Of a DNA stretch of 64,000 nucleotides, positions 10,501 through 19,674 are shown in pieces. Made by a program: the position numbers and the translations under genes. Location: NCBI GenBank assembly GCA_018623195.1, contig JAAZVY010000002.1, forward strand, positions 20,446 through 84,445. The letters are read 5' to 3'. Source of the DNA: Flavobacteriaceae bacterium. GTDB taxonomy: Bacteria; Bacteroidota; Bacteroidia; Flavobacteriales; Flavobacteriaceae. Below the pieces are notes generated by a model. The model was given only the letters and a program-made list of their open reading frames with translations. It had not been told where the DNA came from and did not search any database. Positions within the stretch are counted from its first letter, which is position 1. The number at the start of each line of letters is the position of its first letter.

Positions 10501-10662
10501 GCTTGTGATACAGGGGCTTTAGTGTTTGGTGATATTAACGACAAAGAAAGTCGTGTTGCTGAACTTAAAGAAAGTGAGCGCATGTACCATCTATTAGAGC
10601 ATGTAGGTACTCAGCCTAATGTGTTCTACCATGTCAAAGTAAGAAATACCGAAAAGGCCTAA
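7588..10662 (+). CDS. actB: Alternative complex III subunit B, molybdopterin-oxidoreductase-like/iron-sulfur protein
   Basis: The start is the ATG at 7588, 19 bases after the actA stop; upstream in-frame codons lie inside actA. Length 1024 residues. A twin-arginine region (RRDFLK, R51-R52) runs into LAAC, with C70 as a likely lipoprotein cysteine. Residues about 75-740 resemble the molybdopterin oxidoreductase fold, which in this family carries no cofactor. Residues about 755-1005 form a ferredoxin domain with CTGCGACVIACH (C764), CQHCNHAPCETVCPV, CIGTRYCANNC and CSMCIQR/CSAAC clusters. The family passes electrons from quinol towards the haem subunits. Confidence 0.95.
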   Translation: MASHKQYWKSEAELTNDPVVEQLAQNEFTETLPVNDFFEQESSLKDSQSSRRDFLKFLGFSTAAATLAACEGPVKKSIPYVIQPDEIVPGVANYYATTIADGYDFASVLVKTREGRPIKIENNDRATLFGGANARVQASVLNLYDKNRLQGPEASGSVISWSDLDAAVIARLESAKNSGKKVFVLSGTKASPSYSKAIEALKAKYPNVEYHTYDAISSASALDAFEEAYGERALADYNLSSADIIVSFDADFLGDWQGGGYSKGYAKNRVPHHGHMSHHVQLESNMTLSGANADKRIPLTTVEQKRALAALYNALKGVSASESTTSISGHVNAMAQKLKTAGSKAVVLCGIDDKDAQLITLAINELLKSDAFDVAEPKYVRSASASVLEDIIAAANKNEVAAILIDGVNPLYSAPNAEAFSSALSQIGFSVTSSFSLTETAAASTFVASASHFLESWGDVEIKKGHYGITQPVIRNLFDTRQFEQSLLVWAGVSETYHDFIQKNWRSTVLKGSSWSQAVQDGVFYSSSKGSRNFGISEGDLQLSSNKLSNSSSNGVELVLYAKTGMGDGQMANNPWLQEFPDPISRASWDNYLTISKADALAYGFENINVANGGLDGSYATLKVGDVTLNRVPVLIQPGQAKGTVGLALGYGRKSGIQEEMQTGVNAYSLYLGQSKVQSVTIEKERGMHEFACVQLHKTLMGRGDIIKETTLEDFISKPSEEWNPTPMVSLDHQEVPATSVDLWESFDRTVGHHFNLSIDLNACTGCGACVIACHAENNVPVVGKHEIRVSRDMHWLRIDRYYSSEETFAQDTEKKENLDGLFGDNGSLSGFGSMEDPSENPQVAFQPVMCQHCNHAPCETVCPVAATSHSRQGQNHMAYNRCIGTRYCANNCPYKVRRFNWFLYNQNDEFDFHMNNDLGRMVLNPDVNVRSRGVMEKCSMCIQRTQKTILDAKAEGRSIKDGEFQTACSAACDTGALVFGDINDKESRVAELKESERMYHLLEHVGTQPNVFYHVKVRNTEKA

Positions 10663-10683
10663 TCATTAATAATACAATCTATT

Positions 10684-12153
10684 ATGGCATCGCATTATGA
10701 AGCTCCGATACGTAAACCGCTAGTAACTGGCTCAAAGAGTTACAGCGATGTATCGAATGATATTGCTCGACCTGTTGAGGGAAAGGCAAATAAACAATGG
10801 TGGATCGTTTTCTCCATTGCACTTGTAGCCTTTTTATGGGGTTTAGGATCGATTATTTACACCGTCGCCACTGGTATCGGTGTTTGGGGTCTAAACAAGA
10901 CAGTAAACTGGGCTTGGGATATCACCAACTTCGTTTGGTGGGTAGGTATTGGTCACGCGGGTACGCTTATTTCTGCGGTACTTCTCCTATTTAGACAGAA
11001 GTGGCGTATGGCAATTAACCGTTCTGCCGAAGCGATGACTATTTTCTCGGTAGTTCAGGCTGGTTTATTCCCAATTATTCACATGGGTAGACCTTGGTTA
11101 GCTTTCTGGGTACTGCCAATTCCTAACCAATACGGATCATTATGGGTGAACTTTAATTCACCTCTATTATGGGACGTATTTGCGATTTCAACGTATTTAT
11201 CGGTTTCTCTTGTATTCTGGTGGACAGGATTACTTCCTGACTTCGCAATGATTCGAGACCGTGCCGTTCGTCCATTCCAAAAGAAAATCTACAGTCTTTT
11301 AAGTTTCGGATGGACAGGTAGAGCTAAAGATTGGCAGCGATTTGAAGAGGTTTCATTAGTACTTGCAGGTCTTGCAACTCCACTAGTATTATCGGTACAC
11401 ACGATTGTATCGTTTGACTTCGCTACCTCGGTAATTCCTGGATGGCATACCACCATTTTCCCACCTTACTTCGTTGCAGGTGCGATTTTCTCTGGTTTTG
11501 CAATGGTAAATACGCTACTGATCATCATGCGAAAAGTAGTAGGTTTTGAGGACTATATCACGCTTCAACATATCGAACTGATGAACATTGTAATCATGAT
11601 TACAGGTTCGATTGTTGGTTGTGCTTATATCACAGAGCTTTTCATTGCTTGGTATTCGGGAGTAGAGTATGAGCAATACGCCTTCTTAAATCGTGCCACA
11701 GGACCTTACGCTTGGGCTTATTGGTCAATGATGACTTGTAATGTGTTCTCTCCACAGTTCATGTGGTTCAAAAAATTAAGAACGAGTATTATGTTCTCCT
11801 TCTTTATTTCGATTGTGGTAAACATAGGTATGTGGTTTGAGCGTTTCGTGATTATCGTTACTTCTCTTCATCGCGATTACCTTCCATCTTCATGGACGAT
11901 GTTCTCACCAACCTTTGTAGATATTGGAATCTTCATTGGAACGATTGGTTTCTTCTTTGTCCTATTCCTTTTATACTCAAGAACTTTCCCAGTAATTGCA
12001 CAGGCAGAGGTTAAGTCTATCTTGAAGTCTTCTGCAGACAACTACAAGGCACTTCGAGCTGAAGGGAAGCCTTTATATGAAATGCCTCCTAGAGGTAAAG
12101 TAACCACTTACGAAGTGGAAGAATCTAACACTAACTCAACCACCGATCACTAA
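10684..12153 (+). CDS. actC: Alternative complex III subunit C, NrfD-like quinol-binding membrane protein
   Basis: This 489-residue polytopic protein has about ten hydrophobic helices, typical of the NrfD/PsrC family. GHAGTLISAVLLLFRQKWR in the second helix region is the conserved element near the quinol site. It follows actB by 21 bases and precedes actD by 1 base. In the family this subunit oxidises menaquinol in the membrane and contacts the iron-sulfur clusters of ActB. The C-terminal tail from about 450 is hydrophilic. Confidence 0.95.
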   Translation: MASHYEAPIRKPLVTGSKSYSDVSNDIARPVEGKANKQWWIVFSIALVAFLWGLGSIIYTVATGIGVWGLNKTVNWAWDITNFVWWVGIGHAGTLISAVLLLFRQKWRMAINRSAEAMTIFSVVQAGLFPIIHMGRPWLAFWVLPIPNQYGSLWVNFNSPLLWDVFAISTYLSVSLVFWWTGLLPDFAMIRDRAVRPFQKKIYSLLSFGWTGRAKDWQRFEEVSLVLAGLATPLVLSVHTIVSFDFATSVIPGWHTTIFPPYFVAGAIFSGFAMVNTLLIIMRKVVGFEDYITLQHIELMNIVIMITGSIVGCAYITELFIAWYSGVEYEQYAFLNRATGPYAWAYWSMMTCNVFSPQFMWFKKLRTSIMFSFFISIVVNIGMWFERFVIIVTSLHRDYLPSSWTMFSPTFVDIGIFIGTIGFFFVLFLLYSRTFPVIAQAEVKSILKSSADNYKALRAEGKPLYEMPPRGKVTTYEVEESNTNSTTDH

Positions 12154-12154
12154 T

Positions 12155-12679
12155 ATGGCATCAAAAGTTTTTAGAGCGCTTTATACTGATGACGACATTC
12201 TTATGAATGCTGTCAAGCAGGTTCGTGGCCAAAAGTATCATATTGAAGAGGTATACACTCCTTTTCCAGTACACGGGCTAGATAAAGCCTTAGGTCTTGA
12301 AGATAGTCGTATTTCTATGGCTGCCTTCCTATACGGAGTACTAGGTTTAACTGTAGCGGTGACCATGATGAATTACATCATGATCGAAGACTGGCCACAG
12401 GATATCGGAGGTAAGCCGAGCTTTACTTTTTTACAGAATTTACCAGCATTCATTCCGGTGATGTTTGAGATGACCGTTTTCTTTGCTGCTCACCTTATGG
12501 TAATTACCTTTTACTTGAGAAGTCGCATGTGGCCTTTCAAGAAAGCTGAAAACCCTAATCCTAGAACCACTAGCGATATCTTCTTGATGGAGGTAGCTGT
12601 AAAGTCAGAACAGGAAGAGGCATTAACCGAACTTTTACTTGATACCGGGGCCATTGAGGTTCAGGTTCCTAAAGCTTAA
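12155..12679 (+). CDS. actD: Alternative complex III subunit D (DUF3341)
   Basis: This 174-residue protein has the DUF3341 layout: a short soluble N-terminal part (VYTPFPVHGLDKALGL, about 37-52), two membrane helices (about 58-78 and 104-125) and a small soluble C-terminal domain. It carries no cofactor motif. The subunit is structural within alternative complex III. It lies 1 base after actC and 3 bases before actE, so the genes are almost certainly translated together. Confidence 0.93.
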   Translation: MASKVFRALYTDDDILMNAVKQVRGQKYHIEEVYTPFPVHGLDKALGLEDSRISMAAFLYGVLGLTVAVTMMNYIMIEDWPQDIGGKPSFTFLQNLPAFIPVMFEMTVFFAAHLMVITFYLRSRMWPFKKAENPNPRTTSDIFLMEVAVKSEQEEALTELLLDTGAIEVQVPKA

Positions 12680-12682
12680 TAC

Positions 12683-13246
12683 ATGAAGTCAGTTTTATCT
12701 AAAATTACGCTCATAGCGCTAGCTTTTACTGCGGTGTCTTGCTTCGATAAGAGCAAGCCTAATTTTCAATATTTTCCTAACATGTATGAGTCAGTGGGTT
12801 ATGAAACCTACAGCGAGGCATCCATTCTTCCTGAGAATACTGCGGCACTATTACCTGCTGAAGGAACGGTTCCTAGAGGTTGGTTGCCCTACGAATTTGA
12901 TAATACCCTTGAAGGTAAGGAACTTGCTAGAGCAGACAAAAGCCCACTTCTTTCTGAAAACAGAGAAAGTGATCTTGCAAAGGGCAAAGAACTTTACAAT
13001 GTGTATTGTGCTATTTGCCACGGAACCAAAGGTGATGGTCAAGGTACTTTAGTAAAACGCGAGAAAATTTTAGGGGTACCTACTTATGCAGATGCTGCTC
13101 GTAATATTACTATCGGAAGCACCTATCACACCATTTATTACGGTCTTAATTCAATGGGTTCTTACGCAGCTCAGTTAAGTAGTGAAGAAGAAATATGGCA
13201 GATTTCTGCTTATGTAATGGAATTAAAAAAGGACCTAACTAAATAA
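12683..13246 (+). CDS. actE: Alternative complex III subunit E, monohaem cytochrome c lipoprotein
   Basis: This 187-residue protein has a lipoprotein signal peptide ending TAVSC (C20), one haem-binding motif CAICH (109-113) and a likely distal Met ligand in NSMGSYAAQ. It belongs to the cytochrome c class I fold. In the complex it is the last electron carrier before the oxidase. It sits between actD and actF in the standard order. Confidence 0.94.
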   Translation: MKSVLSKITLIALAFTAVSCFDKSKPNFQYFPNMYESVGYETYSEASILPENTAALLPAEGTVPRGWLPYEFDNTLEGKELARADKSPLLSENRESDLAKGKELYNVYCAICHGTKGDGQGTLVKREKILGVPTYADAARNITIGSTYHTIYYGLNSMGSYAAQLSSEEEIWQISAYVMELKKDLTK

Positions 13247-13256
13247 GTAAATTAGT

Positions 13257-14666
13257 ATGTATCAGTTTTCACAACGATTTAAGATAACTACCCTTATACT
13301 TATGGGGTTAGGGCTTCTAGGCCTAGGTTATGGTTTTATGAGTGCTCCTTCAACGATTGAGGAGGCTAAAGCTATAATGGCATCTCATGAAGGCGGCCAT
13401 GGTGAAGAGCACGGAAGTGCTGACCATCCGACTTTAGCTGAAGCTCATCATGGAAGTGCAGAAGAACATCACGGGTCTAACTCAGAAGCTTCACATTCTG
13501 AAGAACATGATGATTCAATGAACCACGATAGTCATGCAGCAGTAGCTGAAGACCACGGTTCGTCGCATGACCAGCATGTTTTAGATCAAATGAAAAACAG
13601 ACCTTGGTCTGCTTTTTATGTAAGTGCATTATTCTCGTTCCTTATCGCTCTAGGAGTTTTAGCTTTTTACGCTATTAATCGCGCTGCACAAGCGGGTTGG
13701 TCTCCACTATTGTTTAGAGTTATGGAGGGTATTACTTCGTATCTTATCCCTGGTGGTATCATTCTATTTGCTTTCTTTATTTTATCTGGCTTGCATATGA
13801 ATCACCTGTTCGTTTGGATGGATGCTGATGTGGTGGCTCACGATCAACTCATTCAAAACAAGAGCGGATATTTAAATACTCCTTTTTTCCTCGTTCGTGC
13901 AGCTATTTACATCGGAGGATGGATTGCTTACAGACAATACTCTAGAAAACTTTCTCTGGCAGAGGAGACTGCTTCAGACCATAAGCCGTTTGTTACTAAC
14001 TTCAAGTTAGCGGCTGGTTTCTTAGCTTTTTTCTTGGTATCTGAGTCAATGATGTCTTGGGACTGGATTATGAGTGTTGATCCGCACTGGTTTAGTACAC
14101 TTTTCGGATGGTATGTATTCGCTAGTTTCTTTGTTTCAGGGATTACTGTAATTGCCTTATTTACGCTTTACTTAAAGTCTAAAGGACTTCTTGAATCAGT
14201 GAACAATTCACACATTCATGACCTTGCAAAGTTCATGTTCGGTATTAGCATCTTTTGGACATACTTGTGGTTTAGCCAGTTCATGCTGATTTGGTATGCC
14301 GATATCCCTGAAGAGGTAACTTATTATGTGATGAGATTTGAGGCCTACAAGGTTCCTTTCTTAGGTATGTTAGTTCTTAACTTCCTCTTCCCACTTCTAG
14401 TGATAATGAGAAGTGATTACAAGCGTATTCCTTGGTTTGTTCAGACTGTGGGTATCTTTATTCTTACAGGTCACTACTTTGATTTTTATAATATGATTAT
14501 GCCAGGTACTGTTGGAGCACATTGGTCTTTCGGTATCCCTGAATTAGGTGGAATTTTATTCTTTACTGGGTTATTTCTTTACGTTGTTGCTACCGCCCTT
14601 ACTAAGGTAGCTGTTGAGCCTAAAGGGAATGCACTTTTAGAAGAGAGTAAACATTTTCACTATTAA
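13257..14666 (+). CDS. actF: Alternative complex III subunit F, NrfD-like membrane protein with a His-rich loop
   Basis: This 469-residue polytopic protein is a paralogue of ActC (NrfD fold, about ten helices). After the first helix (about 10-30) it carries a hydrophilic segment at about 42-110 with 15 histidines plus many Glu/Asp/Ser. The next helix starts near 116. Conserved acidic and aromatic helix positions such as SMMSWDWIMSVDPHWFSTLF lie in the core. ActF is thought to help with quinol handling or proton movement. The His-rich stretch looks like an added loop rather than part of the fold. Confidence 0.94.
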   Translation: MYQFSQRFKITTLILMGLGLLGLGYGFMSAPSTIEEAKAIMASHEGGHGEEHGSADHPTLAEAHHGSAEEHHGSNSEASHSEEHDDSMNHDSHAAVAEDHGSSHDQHVLDQMKNRPWSAFYVSALFSFLIALGVLAFYAINRAAQAGWSPLLFRVMEGITSYLIPGGIILFAFFILSGLHMNHLFVWMDADVVAHDQLIQNKSGYLNTPFFLVRAAIYIGGWIAYRQYSRKLSLAEETASDHKPFVTNFKLAAGFLAFFLVSESMMSWDWIMSVDPHWFSTLFGWYVFASFFVSGITVIALFTLYLKSKGLLESVNNSHIHDLAKFMFGISIFWTYLWFSQFMLIWYADIPEEVTYYVMRFEAYKVPFLGMLVLNFLFPLLVIMRSDYKRIPWFVQTVGIFILTGHYFDFYNMIMPGTVGAHWSFGIPELGGILFFTGLFLYVVATALTKVAVEPKGNALLEESKHFHY

Positions 14667-14687
14667 TAACGACGTTAGTTAATAAAT

Positions 14688-15755
14688 ATGACAACACCAT
14701 TAATTCTAGCAGTTTTAGTTCTTGTTGCAATTGCAGTTTGGCAATTAGCTAAGATTTTCGAACTATCGCAATTAACAACAGGTAAGAAGTCGGATGCTAC
14801 TATCGCCGATGATGAGGATAATAAGTACAATGGTTATTTACTATTTGCTTTCCTGGTTTTCATTTATGGAATCACCATTTTTAGTTTCTCGAAGTATGGA
14901 AAAATGGTTCTACCGATGCCTGCTTCAGAACACGGGGTCGATTATGATCGTTTGATGTGGATTTCTTTTGCGATTATTTTCGTGGTGCAAACGATCACTC
15001 AATTCTTACTTCACTATTTCGGATATAAATACCGTGGTGCTAAAGGTAAAAAGGCTCTTTTTTATGCCGACAACGATAAGCTAGAGCTTATCTGGACAAT
15101 TATCCCTGTAATTACCCTTGCAAGTCTTATTTTATATGGTCTTTATTCATGGACCAATATTATGGATATCAACGAGGAGGGAGATCCTTTAGTTGTAGAG
15201 CTTTATGCTCAACAATTCAACTGGACCGCTCGTTACGGGGGTGAGGACAATGTTCTTGGAGATGCTAGTGCTCGACTTATTGATATTGATAAGGCGAATA
15301 TCTTGGGTATCGATGAATCTGATCCAAATGCAGTAGACGATATCATCGTTAAAGAATTACACTTACCTGTAGGACGTAAGGTTAATTTCTACATGCGTTC
15401 TCAGGATGTGCTTCATTCCGCTTACATGCCACACTTTAGAGCACAAATGAACTGTGTTCCTGGTATGGTTACCCAGTTTTCTTTCACTCCTACAGTTACT
15501 ACTGAAGAGATGCGTTTGCAACCTGAAATCATCGATAAGGTGAAGAGAACGAATAAAATTCGTGCTGAACGTGCAGCAGCCGGTGAAGAGAATAGTGATC
15601 CTTGGGAATTCGACTATGTTCTTTTATGTAATAAGATTTGTGGTAAGTCTCATTACAACATGCAAATGAAAATTATTGTAGAGTCTGAAGAAGATTTTCA
15701 GAAATGGTTGGACTCTCAAAAAACCTTTGGAGAAACTGTTATCGCAGTTCCCTAA
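14688..15755 (+). CDS. coxB: Cytochrome c oxidase subunit II
   Basis: This 355-residue subunit carries the CuA electron-entry site. Three hydrophobic segments are visible (about 2-22, 48-68 and 130-155), and KLELIWTIIPVI is a family signature. CuA ligands are H243 (in VLHSAYMPHF) and CNKICGKSHYNM (C314, C318, H322, M325). An insertion of about 40 charged residues (about 265-305) lies between the His and Cys parts. The gene follows actF by 21 bases and precedes coxA, consistent with the alternative complex III-oxidase supercomplex known in flavobacteria. Confidence 0.96.
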   Translation: MTTPLILAVLVLVAIAVWQLAKIFELSQLTTGKKSDATIADDEDNKYNGYLLFAFLVFIYGITIFSFSKYGKMVLPMPASEHGVDYDRLMWISFAIIFVVQTITQFLLHYFGYKYRGAKGKKALFYADNDKLELIWTIIPVITLASLILYGLYSWTNIMDINEEGDPLVVELYAQQFNWTARYGGEDNVLGDASARLIDIDKANILGIDESDPNAVDDIIVKELHLPVGRKVNFYMRSQDVLHSAYMPHFRAQMNCVPGMVTQFSFTPTVTTEEMRLQPEIIDKVKRTNKIRAERAAAGEENSDPWEFDYVLLCNKICGKSHYNMQMKIIVESEEDFQKWLDSQKTFGETVIAVP

Positions 15756-15801
15756 ATTTGTAACGAAAAAGAAAATTTAAAAGTTTAAATAAGGTAGTAT
15801 T

Positions 15802-17592
15802 ATGGCTCACGAGGCAGAACACCATCACAAAGAAACCTTTATCACCAAGTATATCTTTAGTCAAGATCACAAGATGATCGCTAAACAATACTTGATTACG
15901 GGATTAATTATGGGTTTCATAGGAATCGCAATGTCCCTTTTATTCCGAATGCAGTTAGCATGGCCAGGAGAAGCTTCTCCTGTTTTCAAAGCGCTTCTTG
16001 GTAAGTGGGCGCCTGACGGAGTGATGGACGCGGATATTTATCTAGCCTTAGTAACGATTCACGGTACCATCATGGTATTCTTTGTACTTACTGCAGGTTT
16101 AAGTGGAACGTTCTCGAATCTTCTGATTCCACTTCAGATTGGTGCACGAGATATGGCATCTGGGTTCCTTAATATGCTTTCTTATTGGTTATTCTTTTTG
16201 TCTTGTGCAATCATGCTAGGGTCCTTATTTGCTGAAGCAGGGCCGGCAGCTGCAGGATGGACGGTTTACCCGCCACTTTCAGCGCTTCCACAAGCTCAAC
16301 CCGGTTCAGGATTGGGTATGACGATGTGGTTAGTTTCAATGGCGATTTTCATTGCTTCCTCTCTTTTAGGTTCACTGAATTACATTGTGACGGTTCTCAA
16401 CCTAAGAACTAAAGGAATGACCATGACACGTCTTCCACTTACGATTTGGGCGTTCTTTGTTACTGCCATTATCGGAGTAGTTTCTTTCCCAGTACTACTT
16501 TCGGCTGCATTATTATTGCTTATGGACCGTAGTTTTGGTACTTCTTTCTTCCTATCGGATATCTTTATTCAAGGAGAGGTATTGCACTATCAAGGTGGGT
16601 CACCAGTACTTTATGAGCACCTTTTCTGGTTCTTAGGACACCCTGAGGTTTATATTGTACTATTACCCGCTTTAGGTATTACTTCAGAAGTAATGTCTAC
16701 GAACGCTCGTAAACCGATCTTCGGATACCGTGCGATGATAGCTTCTATTTTAGGTATCGCTTTCCTTTCGACGATCGTATGGGGTCACCACATGTTCGTT
16801 TCAGGGATGAATCCTTTCCTTGGTTCTGTATTCACCTTTACCACACTTCTAATTGCTATCCCATCAGCGGTTAAGGCGTTCAACTATATCACTACACTTT
16901 GGAAGGGTAATCTTCAATTGAATCCTGGTATGCTGTTTTCGATAGGTCTAGTATCTACTTTCATTACGGGTGGCCTTACAGGAATCATCTTAGGGGATAG
17001 TACTCTTGACATTAATGTTCACGATACTTATTTCGTGGTTGCCCACTTCCACCTAGTAATGGGTATTTCGGCTCTTTATGGTCTATTTGCTGGTGTATAC
17101 CATTGGTTCCCTAAAATGTTCCACGGTCGCATGATGAATAAGAACCTGGGTTATATCCACTTCTGGGTAACTGCCGTTGCTTCTTATGGAGTATTCTTCC
17201 CGATGCACTTTGTGGGTATGGCAGGGGTACCAAGAAGGTACTATGAGAACACCGCATTCCCAATGTTTGATGAGTTAACCGATGTACAGGTATTAATGAC
17301 GGTTTTCGCACTTATTGCTGCAGCCGCTCAATTAGTATTCGTATATAACTTCATCTACAGTATTTTCTATGGTAAGAAGGGCTCGCAAAACCCTTGGAAG
17401 TCAAATACACTAGAGTGGACTACTCCATTAGAGCACATTCACGGAAACTGGCCTGGTGCTATTCCTGAAGTTCATCGTTGGTCATACGACTACAGTAAGA
17501 CTTATGATGATGGATCATATATCATTGAGGGGCAAGATTTCGTTCCTCAACACATTCCTCTTCAACCTAATGAAGAAGAATTGAATCACTAA
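15802..17592 (+). CDS. coxA: Cytochrome c oxidase subunit I
   Basis: This 596-residue haem-copper oxidase has about twelve helices. GHPEVYIV carries the cross-linked H280-Y284 pair, HH at 329-330 completes the CuB ligands, and the haem ligands are in VVAHFHLV (H415, H417) and TIHGT. The GHPEVYI motif marks an A-type proton-pumping enzyme. It reduces oxygen to water. It is the last gene of the act-cox run and is followed by a strong terminator at 17616. Confidence 0.97.
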   Translation: MAHEAEHHHKETFITKYIFSQDHKMIAKQYLITGLIMGFIGIAMSLLFRMQLAWPGEASPVFKALLGKWAPDGVMDADIYLALVTIHGTIMVFFVLTAGLSGTFSNLLIPLQIGARDMASGFLNMLSYWLFFLSCAIMLGSLFAEAGPAAAGWTVYPPLSALPQAQPGSGLGMTMWLVSMAIFIASSLLGSLNYIVTVLNLRTKGMTMTRLPLTIWAFFVTAIIGVVSFPVLLSAALLLLMDRSFGTSFFLSDIFIQGEVLHYQGGSPVLYEHLFWFLGHPEVYIVLLPALGITSEVMSTNARKPIFGYRAMIASILGIAFLSTIVWGHHMFVSGMNPFLGSVFTFTTLLIAIPSAVKAFNYITTLWKGNLQLNPGMLFSIGLVSTFITGGLTGIILGDSTLDINVHDTYFVVAHFHLVMGISALYGLFAGVYHWFPKMFHGRMMNKNLGYIHFWVTAVASYGVFFPMHFVGMAGVPRRYYENTAFPMFDELTDVQVLMTVFALIAAAAQLVFVYNFIYSIFYGKKGSQNPWKSNTLEWTTPLEHIHGNWPGAIPEVHRWSYDYSKTYDDGSYIIEGQDFVPQHIPLQPNEEELNH

Positions 17593-17615
17593 GATCAACT
17601 CGTTTTATATAAAGG

Positions 17616-17642
17616 AAGCCTTGCAAATGCAGGGCTTTTTTT
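17616..17642 (+). terminator. Rho-independent terminator after coxA
   Basis: AAGCCTTGC, loop AAAT and GCAGGGCTT form a 9-bp stem (one G-T pair) followed by TTTTTA. It lies 24 bases after the coxA stop and 36 bases before the ruvB ATG, so it ends the act-cox transcript. Confidence 0.85.
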
Positions 17643-17677
17643 ATGAGGATTCCCTACCTTTAAATAAAGCTTTGTAT

Positions 17678-18703
17678 ATGAATGAGAACTTAGATGCTAC
17701 CGGAGCGCATTTCGAAAAAGAAGAATTTGATATCGAGCGTGCTCTAAGGCCTAAGGGTTTCGATGATTTTGCGGGACAGGAAGCAGTTCTTGAGAATTTA
17801 AAAATATTTGTGGAGGCTGCTAACCTTCGAGATGAGGCACTTGACCACACTTTACTCCATGGTCCTCCTGGTCTAGGTAAGACTACCCTTGCTCATATTT
17901 TAGCGAATGAGTTAGATGTGAATATTAAAATCACCTCGGGTCCAGTTTTAGATAAACCCGGTGATTTGGCAGGTCTTCTCACCAATTTAGAGGAGAGAGA
18001 TGTGTTGTTTATCGATGAGATTCATCGCCTGAGCCCGGTAGTAGAGGAGTATCTATATTCTGCTATGGAAGATTACAAGATTGATATTATGATTGAGACA
18101 GGGCCAAACGCTCGCTCTGTTCAGATTCATCTAAAGCCATTCACCTTAATTGGAGCTACCACTCGGTCGGGTCTGTTAACCGCTCCGATGCGTGCGCGAT
18201 TTGGTATTCAGTCTCGTCTCTCGTATTACAGCACAGAGTTATTATCGACAATTGCTTTACGTAGTGCTGAAATTTTACGTGTTCCTATGGATGAAAGCGC
18301 AGCTATTGAGATCGCTGGAAGAAGTAGGGGTACTCCTAGAATTTGTAATGCCCTATTGCGTCGTGTTCGAGATTTTGCACAGATTAAAGGAAATGGAACG
18401 ATCGATTTAGAGATTGCTCGATTTGGTTTAAAGGCACTCAATGTTGATGCTCATGGTCTCGATGAGATGGATAATAAAATTCTATCCACACTTATTGATA
18501 AGTTTGGTGGAGGCCCGGTTGGTATCAATACTTTAGCTACTGCAGTTTCAGAAAATCCTGAAACGCTAGAAGAAGTGTATGAGCCCTTCTTGATTCAAGA
18601 AGGTTTTCTGGTTAGAACTCCGAGAGGGCGAGAGGCAACACCTTTAGCGTATGCACATTTAGGAAAGACCAAATCTTCAAGCCAGAAGGGACTTTTTGAA
18701 TAA
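17678..18703 (+). CDS. ruvB: Holliday junction branch migration helicase RuvB
   Basis: The ATG at 17678 was chosen because upstream in-frame start codons fall inside the coxA terminator. Length 341 residues, normal for RuvB. Seen: [12 protein letters not shown] near the N-terminus, Walker [10 protein letters not shown] (62-70), Walker [10 protein letters not shown], sensor GATTRSGLL, and a winged-helix end with [20 protein letters not shown]. RuvB hexamers drive branch migration with RuvA, which is encoded about 5 kb downstream. queG follows after 2 bases. Confidence 0.97.
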   Translation: MNENLDATGAHFEKEEFDIERALRPKGFDDFAGQEAVLENLKIFVEAANLRDEALDHTLLHGPPGLGKTTLAHILANELDVNIKITSGPVLDKPGDLAGLLTNLEERDVLFIDEIHRLSPVVEEYLYSAMEDYKIDIMIETGPNARSVQIHLKPFTLIGATTRSGLLTAPMRARFGIQSRLSYYSTELLSTIALRSAEILRVPMDESAAIEIAGRSRGTPRICNALLRRVRDFAQIKGNGTIDLEIARFGLKALNVDAHGLDEMDNKILSTLIDKFGGGPVGINTLATAVSENPETLEEVYEPFLIQEGFLVRTPRGREATPLAYAHLGKTKSSSQKGLFE

Positions 18704-18705
18704 GG

Positions 18706-19647
18706 ATGCAAAAGGATGAGAAACTACATAGACGTTCTGTTTTTCTAAAGGAGGCGGCTCTGCGTCACGGGTTTCTATCTTCTGGTATTGCAAAGGCTGG
18801 GTTTCTTGAAGAGGATGCTCCTCGATTAGAGTCCTGGTTAAATAAAGGTTATCAAGGTCAGATGACCTATATGGAACGCAATTTTGATTTGCGATTGGAT
18901 CCCACCAAGCTTGTTCCGGGAGCAAAATCGGTTATTTCACTTTTATTTAATTACTATCCGTCTGAAACAGTCGCGTTTAAACAAGATCAGTTTAAGATTT
19001 CTAAGTATGCCTATGGTAAAGACTATCATGAGGTAATTAAGAAGAAATTGCGGGCTCTATTTTATGATTTACAGCAAGAATTCGGTGCGATTGAAGGGCG
19101 TGTTTTTGTTGACTCTGCTCCAATATTAGAAAAATCCTGGGCGCAAAAATCTGGTCTTGGATGGGTGGCTAAAAATGCCAATCTAATCAGTAAGCAAAAG
19201 GGCTCTTTTTTTTTCTTGGCCGAAATCATTCTCGATTTAGAGTTTGAGTATGATCATCCGGTAACCACAGATCACTGCGGAAGTTGTACGGCCTGCATTG
19301 ATGCGTGCCCTACTCAGGCTATTGTCGCTCCAAATGTAGTTGATGGGTCTAGCTGTATCTCATACTTCACCATAGAGTTGAAAGAAGCGATTCCGACTAG
19401 TTTTAAAGGCCTTTTCGATGATTGGGCGTTTGGTTGTGATACCTGTCAAGATGTTTGTCCATGGAATCGTTTTTCGAAAAGCCATAGTGAGCCGTTATTT
19501 GACCCTCAATCTGAACTATTAAACTTAAGTGCTAAGGACTGGATCGAAATGACCGAAGAAACCTTTTCAAGGGTGTTTAAAAAATCTGCAGTGAAACGTA
19601 CCAAGTATGCGGGTTTAAAAAGAAACATCGACTTTTTGAAAAAGTAG
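18706..19647 (+). CDS. queG: Epoxyqueuosine reductase QueG
   Basis: This 313-residue cobalamin-dependent iron-sulfur enzyme performs the last step of queuosine formation in tRNA. Seen: the N-terminal DUF1730 part with [16 protein letters not shown], then the two-cluster motif [16 protein letters not shown] and [13 protein letters not shown]. It lacks the C-terminal HEAT-repeat extension found in longer homologues. It is cotranscribed with ruvB (2-base gap). Confidence 0.94.
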   Translation: MQKDEKLHRRSVFLKEAALRHGFLSSGIAKAGFLEEDAPRLESWLNKGYQGQMTYMERNFDLRLDPTKLVPGAKSVISLLFNYYPSETVAFKQDQFKISKYAYGKDYHEVIKKKLRALFYDLQQEFGAIEGRVFVDSAPILEKSWAQKSGLGWVAKNANLISKQKGSFFFLAEIILDLEFEYDHPVTTDHCGSCTACIDACPTQAIVAPNVVDGSSCISYFTIELKEAIPTSFKGLFDDWAFGCDTCQDVCPWNRFSKSHSEPLFDPQSELLNLSAKDWIEMTEETFSRVFKKSAVKRTKYAGLKRNIDFLKK

Positions 19648-19674
19648 CTATATTCATGGACTAAACGTACAACC

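Noticed and set aside
17621-17677. Extended ruvB start
   Set aside because: The extra codons lie within the coxA terminator hairpin and are not conserved in RuvB; the ATG at 17678 is right.
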